From: Pseudonocardia sulfidoxydans NBRC 16205
GTDB taxonomy: Bacteria > Actinomycetota > Actinomycetes > Mycobacteriales > Pseudonocardiaceae
Reading direction: 5' to 3'
DNA: 39,556 nt
Assembly (NCBI RefSeq): GCF_007989085.1
Contig: NZ_BJVJ01000055.1
Coordinates: forward strand, 1-39,556
Shown here: one piece after another, positions 1 to 7,922 of the stretch
Layout: each line of letters opens with the position of its first letter
Position numbering within the stretch: the first letter of the stretch is position 1
Translations under genes and position numbers: made by a program
The notes under the pieces: generated by a model
What the model saw: only the letters and a program-made list of their open reading frames with translations
Told to the model about the DNA's origin: nothing
Databases searched by the model: none

Positions 1-1293
1 GGCGATCGGCGGGATGAGGAGGGCGCCGAGGCGTCCGGCCCACGTGGTCGCGTTCAGGGAGACGTGGAAGAAGTAGGCGATCCAGTCGTTGATGCCCGAG
101 AGCACCAGCCACACGTAGAACGAGATCGCCATGACGCCCAGTGAGGTACGGACGGGCGCGTCACGCGGGCGCTGCAGCAGGTTGTGCAGCGCGTTGTCCT
201 TGGTGAAGCGCCGCTCCAGCGCCGGATAGATCCCGGCGATGACGTAGAGCAGCGGGAGGAACGCGGCCGTGCCCCAGAAGGCGGCGGGGATCGTGTAGTT
301 CCCCAGGTAGATCTCCCACGGCGGGAAGATGCGTGCCATGCCCTCGGTGAACAGCACGTACCAGTCGGGCTGCGACCCCGCGGAGATGTGCGAGGGGTCG
401 TAGGGGCCGATGTTCCAGATCGGGTTGATCTGGAACAGGCCCGCCATCAGGCCGATGACGCCGACGGTGACGGCGAAGAACGCGCCACCCTTGGCCGCGA
501 ACGCCGGGAGGATGCGGACGCCGACGACGTTGTGCTCCGTGCGGCCGGGGCCGGGGAACTGGGTGTGCTTCTGGTACCAGACCAGACCCACGTGCACGGC
601 GATCAGCGCGAGCAGGATCCCGGGGATCAACAGCACGTGCAGGATGTAGAAGCGCGGGATGATCTCGGTGCCGGGGAACTCGCCGCCGAACAGCAGCCAC
701 TGCAGCCAGGTGCCGATGACCGGGGCGGTCATCGTGATGCCCGACATGATCCGCAGGCCGGTGCCCGACAGCAGGTCGTCGGGCAGCGAGTAGCCGGTGA
801 GGCCCTCGAAGAAGCCCAGCAGGACCAGGACGACGCCGATGATCCAGTTCGTCTCACGCGGCTTGCGGAACGCGCCGGTGAAGAACACCCGGAACATGTG
901 GACGACCATCGCCGCCATGAACAGCAGGGCCGCCCAGTGGTGGACCTGGCGCACGAACAGACCGCCGCGGACGTCCATCGAGATGGCGACCGAGCTCTCG
1001 AACGCCTTCGACATGTGGACGCCGCGCAGGTTGTCGAACGACCCGTTGTAGGTCGTCTCGGCCATCGACGGGTCGAAGAACAGCGCCAGGTAGGTCCCCG
1101 AGAGCAGGAGGACGATGAAGCTGTACAGCGCGATCTCACCGAGCATGAACGACCAGTGCGTCGGGAAGACCTTGTTGAACTGCTTGCGCAACCCGGCGGC
1201 CGGATGGAACCGCTGGTCCAGCTCGTCGAGCGCCACCGCGGCCTTGGCCTGCATTCCGCTGGGCGCGTTGGTGGGGGTCGTGATCGAACTCAT
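1..1293 (-). CDS. qcrB: Cytochrome bc1 complex cytochrome b subunit QcrB (3' end off window)
   Basis: Membrane subunit of the menaquinol:cytochrome c oxidoreductase in the actinobacterial bc1-aa3 supercomplex; it carries both b hemes and the quinol sites. The ATG at 1293 opens a frame that stays open to the left edge, giving 431 codons of a family usually about 540 long, so the C-terminus is missing. Visible marks are the first histidine pair (H118/H119 and H132, in RQVHHWAALL...VVHMF), the second pair (H219 and H234, in FYILHVLL...IAVHVGLVW) and the quinol-oxidation motif PDWY at 309-312, the usual actinobacterial version of PEWY. The start overlaps the qcrA stop as ATGA, so translation is coupled. 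It is the last gene seen of the ctaE-qcrC-qcrA-qcrB unit. Identification is secure. Confidence 0.96.
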   Translation of the reverse strand, partial: MSSITTPTNAPSGMQAKAAVALDELDQRFHPAAGLRKQFNKVFPTHWSFMLGEIALYSFIVLLLSGTYLALFFDPSMAETTYNGSFDNLRGVHMSKAFESSVAISMDVRGGLFVRQVHHWAALLFMAAMVVHMFRVFFTGAFRKPRETNWIIGVVLVLLGFFEGLTGYSLPDDLLSGTGLRIMSGITMTAPVIGTWLQWLLFGGEFPGTEIIPRFYILHVLLIPGILLALIAVHVGLVWYQKHTQFPGPGRTEHNVVGVRILPAFAAKGGAFFAVTVGVIGLMAGLFQINPIWNIGPYDPSHISAGSQPDWYVLFTEGMARIFPPWEIYLGNYTIPAAFWGTAAFLPLLYVIAGIYPALERRFTKDNALHNLLQRPRDAPVRTSLGVMAISFYVWLVLSGINDWIAYFFHVSLNATTWAGRLGALLIPPIA

Positions 1294-2429
1294 GATCTCC
1301 GCTCCCAGAATGCGGGGCCGACGGCTTCGGGGAAGTCGCTCCTCGCCACGAAGTAACCCTGCTCGTCGACCGTGATCGGCAGCTGCGGCAGCGCCCGGGT
1401 CGCGGGCCCGAACACGGGCCGAGCGTACTCCGTCGCAAGGAACTGCGACTGGTGACAGGGACAGAGGATCCGGTTGTCCTGCGCCTGGTACAGCGAGGTG
1501 GGGCAGCCCAGGTGGGTACAGATCTTCGAGAAGGCGTAGTAGTCGCCGTAGTTGAAGTCCTCCTGGCCGGCCCGCTTGACGACCGGGGTACCGGGCCGCA
1601 GGCGGATCAGCATGACCGGGGCGTCGGACGCCTTCTGCGCGTGCAGGAGGGCCTCCTCGTCACCCCGCTCGCTCTCGCGGAACGGGAACACCGTCTGCAT
1701 GGAGCCGGGCTCCATGTCCTCCGGGCGGACCCGGCGGATCTCGGAGAGCTCACCGGTGTCGGCGCGCAGGAAGACGGTCTCGCCGTTCTCCGGCCTCCAG
1801 CCCGTCACCCACAGCGGGGAGTCGGGGCCGTCCTTCCACGGGTTGCGGATCAGCGGCCCGATCGCCGCGATGCCGAGGCCGATGCCGAACAGGCCGGCCG
1901 CCGCACCCGCCGACCGCTTGATCAGCGAGCGGCGCGCGATCGTCGTGTCCTTGCCCGCCGAGGCGAGCTGGGCCATGACGGTCCGGCGGGCGACCTCGTC
2001 CGACGGCCCGTCGTGACGCTGCTGGACCGAGACCTCTTCGGGGAAGAACTTGCGGACGTAGGTGATGACGCCGACGCCCAGCGACAGCACGGCCAGCCCG
2101 AACGTGACACCGACGACCGGGGTGTACAGCGAGTACATCGTGTAGCCGGGGTCGGACGGCGGCACGTACTCGTGCGGCCACGCGATGAACGCGACCACGA
2201 ACGCCAGCGCCGCGAGCGCCGACAGCACGAACCAGAAGGCGACGGTCCGCTCGGCACGCTTCTCGGCCCGCGTGCCCGGGACCGGGAACTTCGGGGCGTT
2301 GTGCTGGACGACGACGTCGTCGAGCTCGGTGGCGAGCCGGGCGAGCTCCTCGGGCGACATGTCGTCGAGTTCCGCCGCGGTCGGGACGGCCTTGGCGCCG
2401 CCGCCCTCACCCGTCGTGACGCCACTCAT
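1290..2429 (-). CDS. qcrA: Rieske iron-sulfur subunit QcrA
   Basis: The [2Fe-2S] subunit that takes an electron from menaquinol and passes it to the diheme cytochrome c. The 379-residue product has an N-terminal extension with hydrophobic segments near 64-84 and 100-125 and a third near 172-193, the multi-TM layout typical of actinobacterial QcrA rather than the single-TM mitochondrial form. The cluster ligands are clear: CTHLGC (C304, H306, C309) and CPCH (C323, C325, H326). A longer upstream frame exists, but the ATG at 2429 overlaps the qcrC stop (ATGA) and gives a family-typical length and N-terminus. Its own stop overlaps the qcrB start in the same way. Confidence 0.96.
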   Translation of the reverse strand: MSGVTTGEGGGAKAVPTAAELDDMSPEELARLATELDDVVVQHNAPKFPVPGTRAEKRAERTVAFWFVLSALAALAFVVAFIAWPHEYVPPSDPGYTMYSLYTPVVGVTFGLAVLSLGVGVITYVRKFFPEEVSVQQRHDGPSDEVARRTVMAQLASAGKDTTIARRSLIKRSAGAAAGLFGIGLGIAAIGPLIRNPWKDGPDSPLWVTGWRPENGETVFLRADTGELSEIRRVRPEDMEPGSMQTVFPFRESERGDEEALLHAQKASDAPVMLIRLRPGTPVVKRAGQEDFNYGDYYAFSKICTHLGCPTSLYQAQDNRILCPCHQSQFLATEYARPVFGPATRALPQLPITVDEQGYFVARSDFPEAVGPAFWERRS

Positions 2430-3286
2430 TGCTTGGCTCCCAACCACATCGCGAAACCGACGAGCGCGGCGATGCCGACGATGAAGGCGATGACGCCCTC
2501 GGACGTCGGGCCGATGCCGCCCAGCCCGTTGCCGCCGACGTCGTTGTTGCCGTCGGAGACCGACTTGATGAAGGCGATGATGTCCTCCTTCTCGTCGGGC
2601 GCGAGCTGCGCGTCGGAGAACTTGGGCATGTTCTGCGGGCCGGTGAGCATCGCCGCGTAGATCTGGGACTCCGACGCCGGGTCGAGCGCCGGGGCGTACT
2701 TGCCGGACGACAGCGCACCGCCGCGCCCGGTGAAGTTGTGGCACGACGCGCAGTTGAGCCTGAACAGCTCACCGCCGCGGGCCGGGTCGTCGCCGCGCAG
2801 CGCCTCACCGGTGGCCGCAGGCAGGGTGGGGCCGCCGCCGTTGGCCTGGACGAAGGCACCCAGCGCCGACAGGTTGTCCTGACCCTCCTGGGTGTGGGGG
2901 TCGAACGTGGCCGTCGGAGGCTTGCGGGTGGCCTGGGCCTCCTGGCGGGCCAGCGGCATCCGGCCGGAGGAGACCTGGAAGTAGACGGCCGCGTCGCCCA
3001 CGCCGACCAGGCTCGGGCCGCGGTCCGTCACCCCCTGCAGGTTCGACCCGTGGCAGGAGATGCAGGCGTTGTTGTAGAGGTCCTGGCCCTTGGCGATGGT
3101 CGCGGCGTCGGCCTGCTGCGCGACCGCGGTCTGCGGTGCAGGCTCGACGACGGAATAGAGGGCGCCGACCGACAGCAGCCCGATTCCCAGCGCGAGCGCT
3201 CCGGCCAGCCGGCGCCGCACCTTGCCGTGCGGTCGTCGGCCGCGGCGGGACCGCGGCTCAGGTGGTGTGGTGGTCGTGGATTCCAT
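2426..3286 (-). CDS. qcrC: Diheme cytochrome c subunit QcrC
   Basis: Membrane-anchored diheme cytochrome c that links the bc1 complex directly to the aa3 oxidase, replacing soluble cytochrome c. The 286-residue protein starts with a basic tail, a hydrophobic signal-anchor near residues 26-45, then two heme attachment motifs, CISCH (75-79) and CASCH (179-183), and a C-terminal membrane helix ending GFAMWLGAKQ. The ATG at 3286 is preferred over upstream in-frame starts because the region upstream reads as non-membrane, off-family sequence and would overlap ctaE. It lies 52 nt after ctaE and overlaps qcrA by 4 nt. Confidence 0.96.
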   Translation of the reverse strand: MESTTTTPPEPRSRRGRRPHGKVRRRLAGALALGIGLLSVGALYSVVEPAPQTAVAQQADAATIAKGQDLYNNACISCHGSNLQGVTDRGPSLVGVGDAAVYFQVSSGRMPLARQEAQATRKPPTATFDPHTQEGQDNLSALGAFVQANGGGPTLPAATGEALRGDDPARGGELFRLNCASCHNFTGRGGALSSGKYAPALDPASESQIYAAMLTGPQNMPKFSDAQLAPDEKEDIIAFIKSVSDGNNDVGGNGLGGIGPTSEGVIAFIVGIAALVGFAMWLGAKQ

Positions 3287-3338
3287 CGTCGGCGTTGTCC
3301 AACCCTCGCGTCGTGTTCGGGGCGCTTGCGAAGCAGGC

Positions 3339-3941
3339 CTAGCGGATGAAGTAGATGACGGCGAACAGGCCGACCCACACCACGTCGACGAAGTGCCAGT
3401 AGTACGACACGACGATCGCCGCAGTGGCCTGCGCCGGGGTGAACTTGCTGAGCTTGGTACGGATGAGCAGGTACACGAAGGCCACGAGACCACCGGTCAC
3501 GTGCAGCGCGTGGAAGCCCGTCGCGAGGTAGAAGACGGTGCCGTAGGCGCTGGAGGACAACGTCGTGTGGTGGTCCACGACCAGCACCCGGTACTCGTTC
3601 GCCTGCCCGAGCACGAAGATCGCGCCCATGATCAGGGTCAGGACGTACCAGCGGCGCAGGCCGAACACATCGCCGCGCTCCGCCGCGAACACGCCGAACT
3701 GGCACGTGAACGAGGAGGCGACGAGGATGATCGTCACGACGAGGGCGTACGGGACATTGAGTTCGGTCGGCGGCGGAGGCCATTCGCCGACGTTCTGCGC
3801 GCGTGCCGTGAAGTAGATGGAGAACAGCCCGGCGAAGAACATCAGCTCGCTGGACAGCCAGACGATGGTGCCGATGCTGACCAGGTTCGGGCGGTTCAGC
3901 GAGTGGATCCGCGCGCTGATGTTGGGGGCGGCTGTCGTCAC
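3339..3941 (-). CDS. ctaE: Cytochrome c oxidase subunit III CtaE
   Basis: Subunit III of the aa3-type cytochrome c oxidase, a structural membrane subunit. The 200-residue length equals the actinobacterial norm and the sequence shows five hydrophobic helices, with the typical segments WLSSELMFFAGLFSIYF and GFHALHVTGG. The GTG at 3941 (VTTAAPN) is chosen because a CATAAT -10 hexamer ends 6 nt upstream, so the mRNA probably begins at or next to this codon. It is the first gene of the ctaE-qcrC-qcrA-qcrB unit, which puts oxidase and bc1 genes under one promoter. Confidence 0.95.
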   Translation of the reverse strand: MTTAAPNISARIHSLNRPNLVSIGTIVWLSSELMFFAGLFSIYFTARAQNVGEWPPPPTELNVPYALVVTIILVASSFTCQFGVFAAERGDVFGLRRWYVLTLIMGAIFVLGQANEYRVLVVDHHTTLSSSAYGTVFYLATGFHALHVTGGLVAFVYLLIRTKLSKFTPAQATAAIVVSYYWHFVDVVWVGLFAVIYFIR

Positions 3942-3947
3942 CCGGGC

Positions 3948-3953
3948 ATTATG
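3948..3953 (-). promoter_or_regulatory. -10 element of the ctaE-qcrCAB operon
   Basis: CATAAT on the minus strand, 6 nt before the GTG of ctaE. This spacing implies a leaderless transcript. No convincing -35 is visible. Confidence 0.6.
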
Positions 3954-4112
3954 ACCCCACCCGAACTTCTACAGCGTGTCGGGGGACCAGGGACCTACGT
4001 CACTCCTCCTCAGGGGTAACGCCGGCAGGGGTGGCGCGGGTTCCCGCGCACCGCCGGAGCAGCGGGCGGGCGGCCGGTCACCGCGCGCGCCCGGGGGTGT
4101 GACGGCGCCCAT

Positions 4113-4118
4113 TACGAT
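4113..4118 (+). promoter_or_regulatory. -10 element of the receiver-like gene and trpD
   Basis: TACGAT followed by 7 nt and a GTG at 4126. It overlaps the competing ATG at 4117, which argues for GTG 4126 as a leaderless start. Confidence 0.5.
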
Positions 4119-4125
4119 GACGCGC

Positions 4126-4575
4126 GTGACCAGCTCCGTGCCCCGCAACGCCGGATCGGCCTCCGAGCCGCACCGCCCCCTCCACGTCCTGGTGTTCAGC
4201 CACCGCCCCGAGGTCCGGGAGGGGATCGTGTCGGCCGTCGGCCGCCGCCCGGCCCCCGATCTCGGTCGCATCACCTTCACCGAGGTCGGCACGATCGCCG
4301 ACGTGCTCGCCGCGGCCGACGCCGGCGGCCAGGACCTGCTGATCCTCGACGGCGAGGCGCAGCCCACCGGGGGCATGGGCGTGTCGCGCCAGCTCAAGAA
4401 CGAGATCACCGACTGCCCGCCGATCCTCGTCACGGTCCGCCGCCGCGACGACCGGTGGCTGGCCACCTGGTCGCAGGCCGACGCCGTCCTCATGCACCCG
4501 CTCGACCCGCTCACCGCGGCCGAGACGGTCGCCGACGTCCTGCGGCGCACCGCCGGCGTCGCCGTTCGTGGCTGA
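4126..4575 (+). CDS. Receiver-like (pseudo-receiver) protein
   Basis: A 149-residue protein that looks like a single response-regulator receiver domain (about 19-145) with no output domain. The strand beta-1 reads LHVLVFSHRPEV, where the usual acidic pair is replaced by Ser-His; the beta-3 strand LLILDGE keeps an Asp at the phosphoacceptor place; the beta-5 KP dipeptide is replaced by HP (VLMHPLDP). Loss of the Mg-binding acids and the conserved Lys suggests it is not a normal phosphorylated receiver; this is inference from motif positions. The start could instead be ATG 4117, but that codon lies inside the -10 hexamer. It overlaps trpD by 8 nt and is divergent from ctaE. The partner kinase, if any, is not in the window. 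Confidence 0.75.
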   Translation: MTSSVPRNAGSASEPHRPLHVLVFSHRPEVREGIVSAVGRRPAPDLGRITFTEVGTIADVLAAADAGGQDLLILDGEAQPTGGMGVSRQLKNEITDCPPILVTVRRRDDRWLATWSQADAVLMHPLDPLTAAETVADVLRRTAGVAVRG

Positions 4576-5671
4576 CGTGGCGGCCGACGCGCCCGGGCAG
4601 CCCGAGGCACGGACCTGGCCGCGGCTGCTCGCCAGCCTGATCGCCGGTCGCGACCTCGACACCTCCGACACGGCCTGGGTGATGGACCGGGTCCTGTCGG
4701 AGGACGCCACACCTGCCCAGCTGGCGGGATTCCTCGTCGGCCTGCGGGCCAAGGGGGAGACGGCGGCCGAGGTCGCGGGCCTCGCCGAGGCGATGCTGGC
4801 CCGCGCACAACGGGTCACCGTCAGCGGCCCGGCGGTCGACATCGTCGGTACCGGTGGGGACCAGGCGCACACCGTCAACATCTCCACGATGGCGGCGATC
4901 GTCGTCGCGGCCGCCGGGGTGCCCGTGGTCAAGCACGGCAACCGGGCCGCGACGTCGAAGTGCGGGGCGGCCGACCTCCTGCAGGAGGTCGGGGTGGCCA
5001 TCGCGCTGCCCGCGCCCGGGGTCGAGGCCTGCGTGGCCGAGGTGGGCATCGGCTTCTGCTTCGCGCCCGTCTTCCACCCGGCGATGCGGCACACGTCGGG
5101 TCCGCGCGCCGAGCTCGGCGTCCCCACCGCGATGAACCTGCTCGGCCCGCTCACCAACCCGGCGCAGCCGTCGGCGGGGCTGGTCGGCTGCGCCGACGGG
5201 CGGCTCGCCCCCGTGATCGCGCAGATCTTCGCCTCGCGCGGGCAGTCGGTGCTCGTCGTCCGCGGCGACGACGGGCTCGACGAGCTCACCACGACCATGC
5301 GGTCGACGGTGTGGGTGGCCGGTGCGGACGGGGTCCGCGTCGCGGGCGTCGACCCCGCGGCGCTCGGCATCGAGCCCGCCACCCGCGAGCAGCTGCGCGG
5401 CGGCGACGCCGCGTTCAACGCCGCCGCCTGCCACGCCCTGCTCGCGGGCAAGCACGGCCCCGTCCGTGACGCCGTCCTGCTCAACGCCGCCGGCGCCCTG
5501 GTCGCCGCCGACGGCGTCGCCGCACACGACGGTGGCACGCCCGACGGCGCGCCCGACCTGACGGGCCCGCTGCGGGGTGCCCTGGAGCGCGCGGCCGCGG
5601 CCGTCGACTCCGGTGCCGCCGCCGACCTGCTGGCCCGCTGGGCGGCGGTGTCGTCGCGGCTGGCGGCCTGA
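4568..5671 (+). CDS. trpD: Anthranilate phosphoribosyltransferase TrpD
   Basis: Second step of tryptophan synthesis: transfers phosphoribosyl from PRPP to anthranilate. The 367-residue protein has the N-terminal helical domain and the PRPP-binding loop GTGGDQ at 94-99, followed by the family stretch NISTMAAIVVAAAG and KHGNRAATSKCGAAD. The GTG at 4568 overlaps the end of the receiver-like gene by 8 nt, so the two are probably translated from one mRNA. No other trp gene is nearby, as is usual for the actinobacterial trpD next to ctaE. A strong hairpin follows the stop. Confidence 0.96.
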   Translation: MADVAADAPGQPEARTWPRLLASLIAGRDLDTSDTAWVMDRVLSEDATPAQLAGFLVGLRAKGETAAEVAGLAEAMLARAQRVTVSGPAVDIVGTGGDQAHTVNISTMAAIVVAAAGVPVVKHGNRAATSKCGAADLLQEVGVAIALPAPGVEACVAEVGIGFCFAPVFHPAMRHTSGPRAELGVPTAMNLLGPLTNPAQPSAGLVGCADGRLAPVIAQIFASRGQSVLVVRGDDGLDELTTTMRSTVWVAGADGVRVAGVDPAALGIEPATREQLRGGDAAFNAAACHALLAGKHGPVRDAVLLNAAGALVAADGVAAHDGGTPDGAPDLTGPLRGALERAAAAVDSGAAADLLARWAAVSSRLAA

Positions 5672-5689
5672 CGCCGTTTCCGTTGTGAC

Positions 5690-5724
5690 GTCGTGTGGCG
5701 GGCCGCCCGGGCCCGCCACACGAC
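5690..5724. terminator. Bidirectional terminator between trpD and the Lrp-like gene
   Basis: Perfect 14-bp inverted repeat (GTCGTGTGGCGGGC and its complement) with a 7-nt loop, placed in the 56-bp gap between two convergent genes. There is no U-tract, which is common in high-GC actinobacteria. Confidence 0.75.
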
Positions 5725-5727
5725 CCG

Positions 5728-6006
5728 TCATCCCATGCCGGCCGTGAATATCGCGTCGTTCTCCGTGCTGGAGTAGGAACGGAACGCGATGTGGGTGTCG
5801 GTGCGCACGACGCCCGCCACCTTGCTCAGCCGGCCCGCGATGACGTCGGCGAGGTCCTCGTGGGCCGCGACCTTGACGACCGCGATGAGGTCGACGTCGC
5901 CTGCGCACGAGTACACCTCGCTGACCCCGTCGAGGTCGGCGATCGCCTGGGCGGTCTCGGGGATCCGGTCGGCGGCGGTGTGCACCATGACGATCGCGGT
6001 GATCAC
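5728..6006 (-). CDS. Stand-alone Lrp/AsnC effector-binding (RAM) domain protein
   Basis: A 92-residue protein matching only the C-terminal ligand-binding and oligomerisation domain of Lrp/AsnC regulators (AIVMVHTAAD..., DLIAVVKV, RTDTHIAFRSY); the DNA-binding helix-turn-helix is absent. Such single-domain members are known to form dimers or decamers and bind amino acids; how they act is not evident from sequence. The GTG start at 6006 has a good Shine-Dalgarno (AGGAGGG, about 6 nt upstream). A TAGTGT -10 at 6068-6073 overlaps the stop codon of the upstream nuclease gene, so it may have its own promoter as well as read-through. Confidence 0.85.
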   Translation of the reverse strand: MITAIVMVHTAADRIPETAQAIADLDGVSEVYSCAGDVDLIAVVKVAAHEDLADVIAGRLSKVAGVVRTDTHIAFRSYSSTENDAIFTAGMG

Positions 6007-6067
6007 GGTTGCCCTCCTGGGGGACGTCGGGGCGGCAGCTGTCGGCGCGGGCGGCGACCGGGACCGA

Positions 6068-6073
6068 ACACTA
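6068..6073 (-). promoter_or_regulatory. Possible -10 element for the Lrp-like gene
   Basis: TAGTGT on the minus strand, overlapping the TAG stop of the DnaQ-UvrC gene. It would give a leader of about 50 nt that carries the Shine-Dalgarno. Confidence 0.35.
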
Positions 6074-7828
6074 GCCGAGGGTGATCTCCGACGGGCTGCC
6101 GAGCGGCACCGGCCGGGCGCGCCGCGCCCAGTCCTCCCAGGCAGCCGCGCCGCGCGCCGGTTCGGCCCAGGCCGGCTCGCTGTACACCAGCCGGGTCCCC
6201 CCGGTGGTGAGCCAGCGGCGCACCAGGTTCACCTCCTCGGCCGACGCCCCGGCCAGCGGCCCGTCGGCGGGCAGGATCGTCTGCGCCGTGCCGCGCACCG
6301 ACTCCACGACCGGCATCGGCGGGGTGCCGCGGCGCGCGACGTCGGCCGCCGCGAGCCGCCCGTGGCGCACCACGGCGAGCTCCCAGCCGCCCCGCCCGTC
6401 GGGACGGGCGCCGACGACCTCCGGCAGCGCGGCCAGCGCGGCCAGCTGCTGCGACCGCGCCAGCGCCGACGCCAGCGCCGCCAGCCGGTCGCGGCCGCGG
6501 GCCGCCGACTCGAACCGCTCCCGGGCGGCCAGCTGCTCGACCCGGTCGGCCAGCAGGCGCAGCGGGGCGTCGTCGGCGCCGGTGACCAGGCCGCGCAGCG
6601 CGTGCACGCCGGGGGCGTAGGACTCGATGCTCTGCAGGCCCGCGCACGGTGCCCGGCAACGGTCGAGCTCGTGGAGCACGCACGGGCTCGCCGCGGGCGA
6701 GCGGGCCGGGATGCGCTGGGTGCAGCTGCGGATCGGCAGCGCGTCGAGCAGCGTCTCCACCGCCTCGGCCGCGCCGCGCCGCGACCCGAACGGGCCCAGC
6801 GCCTGCCCCCGCGGTGCGGTGACCACCGACAGCCTCGGGAACGCCTCCTCGGTCGGCGCGACCCACCACGCGCGACCCGGGTTGCGGGAACGCCGGTTGT
6901 AGCGGGGCCGGTGCGCCGCGATGAGCCGCAGCTCCCGCACCCCGGCCTCCAGCGCATGTGCGCACACCACGGTGTCGACGCGCTCGGCCAGCTCCACCAT
7001 CTCGCGCACCCGCCGGCGCCGCTCGCCCGCGGTGAAGTAGCTGCGGACCCGACGGCGCAGGTCACCGCTGGTGCCGACGTAGAGCACCTCCTCGCGGGCC
7101 CCGCGGAACAGGTACACCCCGGCCGCCGACGGCACGTCGCGGGCCAGGGTGCGGCGCCGGCGCACCCGCTCGGGCGGCCGGTGCGCCGACGACTCCCGCG
7201 CCAGCGACAACAGCTCCTCGAGACTCTGCACCCCGAGGTTGCCGATCCGCTCCATCAGGTGGTGCAGCACCTCGACGGTCGCCCGCGCGTCGGCCAGCGC
7301 CCGGTGCGTCGGCTGCGTCGACGTACCGAACAACCGGGCCAGCGCACCCAGCCGCACACTGGGGGCCTCCGCGGGACTCAGCACCGCCCGCGCCAGCCGG
7401 GCCGTGCACAGCACCGGCGGTCGTGGCCACGCCCGCTCGTGACGCTCGCACGCCGCCCGCAGGAAACCGGCGTCGAACGGTGCGTTGTGGGCGACGAGCA
7501 CGGCGCCGCCCAGAAACTCCAGCAGCGCGGGCAGCACCTCGCCGAGCCGCGGCGCGCCCGTGACCATCGCCGTGGTGATGCCGGTCAACGCCACGATGTT
7601 GGGCGGCAGCCCCGTCCCGGGGTCGACGAGCGTGGCCAGCTCGCCCAGCACCTCCCCGCCACGGACCTTCACCGCCCCGATCTCGGTGATCGCGTCGTTG
7701 TTCGCCGAACCGCCCGTCGTCTCGAGGTCGAGCACCACGAACGTCACGTCGCGCAGGGGCGTTCCGAGCTCGTCGAACGACAGCTGCGCTCGTGCGCCGG
7801 GACGTGCGGATCCGGGGGGAGCGGACAC
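6071..7828 (-). CDS. DEDDh exonuclease fused to UvrC-like GIY-YIG nuclease
   Basis: A 585-residue two-nuclease fusion, homologous to Rv2191. Residues about 28-195 form a DnaQ/epsilon-type 3'-5' exonuclease: ExoI motif LDLETTGG (D34, E36), ExoII HNAPFDAGFL and ExoIII HRALADA. After a basic linker comes a UvrC/Cho-like GIY-YIG domain (GVYLFRG...EEVLYVGTSGDLRRR) and a UvrC-type Cys-containing segment and tail. It may incise and trim damaged DNA, but the biological role is not settled. The GTG at 7828 is chosen because TACGGT lies 7 nt upstream (leaderless) and the product starts just before the exonuclease. The N-terminus contains AQLSFDELG, which could be a weak sliding-clamp motif. It is divergent from the NYN gene. 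Confidence 0.9.
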   Translation of the reverse strand: MSAPPGSARPGARAQLSFDELGTPLRDVTFVVLDLETTGGSANNDAITEIGAVKVRGGEVLGELATLVDPGTGLPPNIVALTGITTAMVTGAPRLGEVLPALLEFLGGAVLVAHNAPFDAGFLRAACERHERAWPRPPVLCTARLARAVLSPAEAPSVRLGALARLFGTSTQPTHRALADARATVEVLHHLMERIGNLGVQSLEELLSLARESSAHRPPERVRRRRTLARDVPSAAGVYLFRGAREEVLYVGTSGDLRRRVRSYFTAGERRRRVREMVELAERVDTVVCAHALEAGVRELRLIAAHRPRYNRRSRNPGRAWWVAPTEEAFPRLSVVTAPRGQALGPFGSRRGAAEAVETLLDALPIRSCTQRIPARSPAASPCVLHELDRCRAPCAGLQSIESYAPGVHALRGLVTGADDAPLRLLADRVEQLAARERFESAARGRDRLAALASALARSQQLAALAALPEVVGARPDGRGGWELAVVRHGRLAAADVARRGTPPMPVVESVRGTAQTILPADGPLAGASAEEVNLVRRWLTTGGTRLVYSEPAWAEPARGAAAWEDWARRARPVPLGSPSEITLG

Positions 7829-7835
7829 GGCGCGG

Positions 7836-7841
7836 ACCGTA
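7836..7841 (-). promoter_or_regulatory. -10 element of the DnaQ-UvrC gene
   Basis: TACGGT on the minus strand, 7 nt before the GTG start. It is consistent with a leaderless transcript. Confidence 0.5.
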
Positions 7842-7910
7842 TCCGGGGGCACCGACAGGATCGCCGGAGCCCGCGCTGTGTGGCGGTCGCGGCAGTCGGA
7901 CGCACCCGGA

Positions 7911-7916
7911 TAACCT
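7911..7916 (+). promoter_or_regulatory. -10 element of the NYN-domain gene
   Basis: TAACCT followed by 6 nt and the ATG at 7923. It is divergent from the DnaQ-UvrC promoter about 70 bp away. Confidence 0.55.
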
Positions 7917-7922
7917 GGTCGG

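Noticed and set aside
184..1356. Long plus-strand frame (390 codons) opposite qcrB
   Set aside because: It is the complement of qcrB and the start of qcrA; the product is Asp/Arg/Val-rich low complexity with no family marks, a usual shadow in high-GC DNA.
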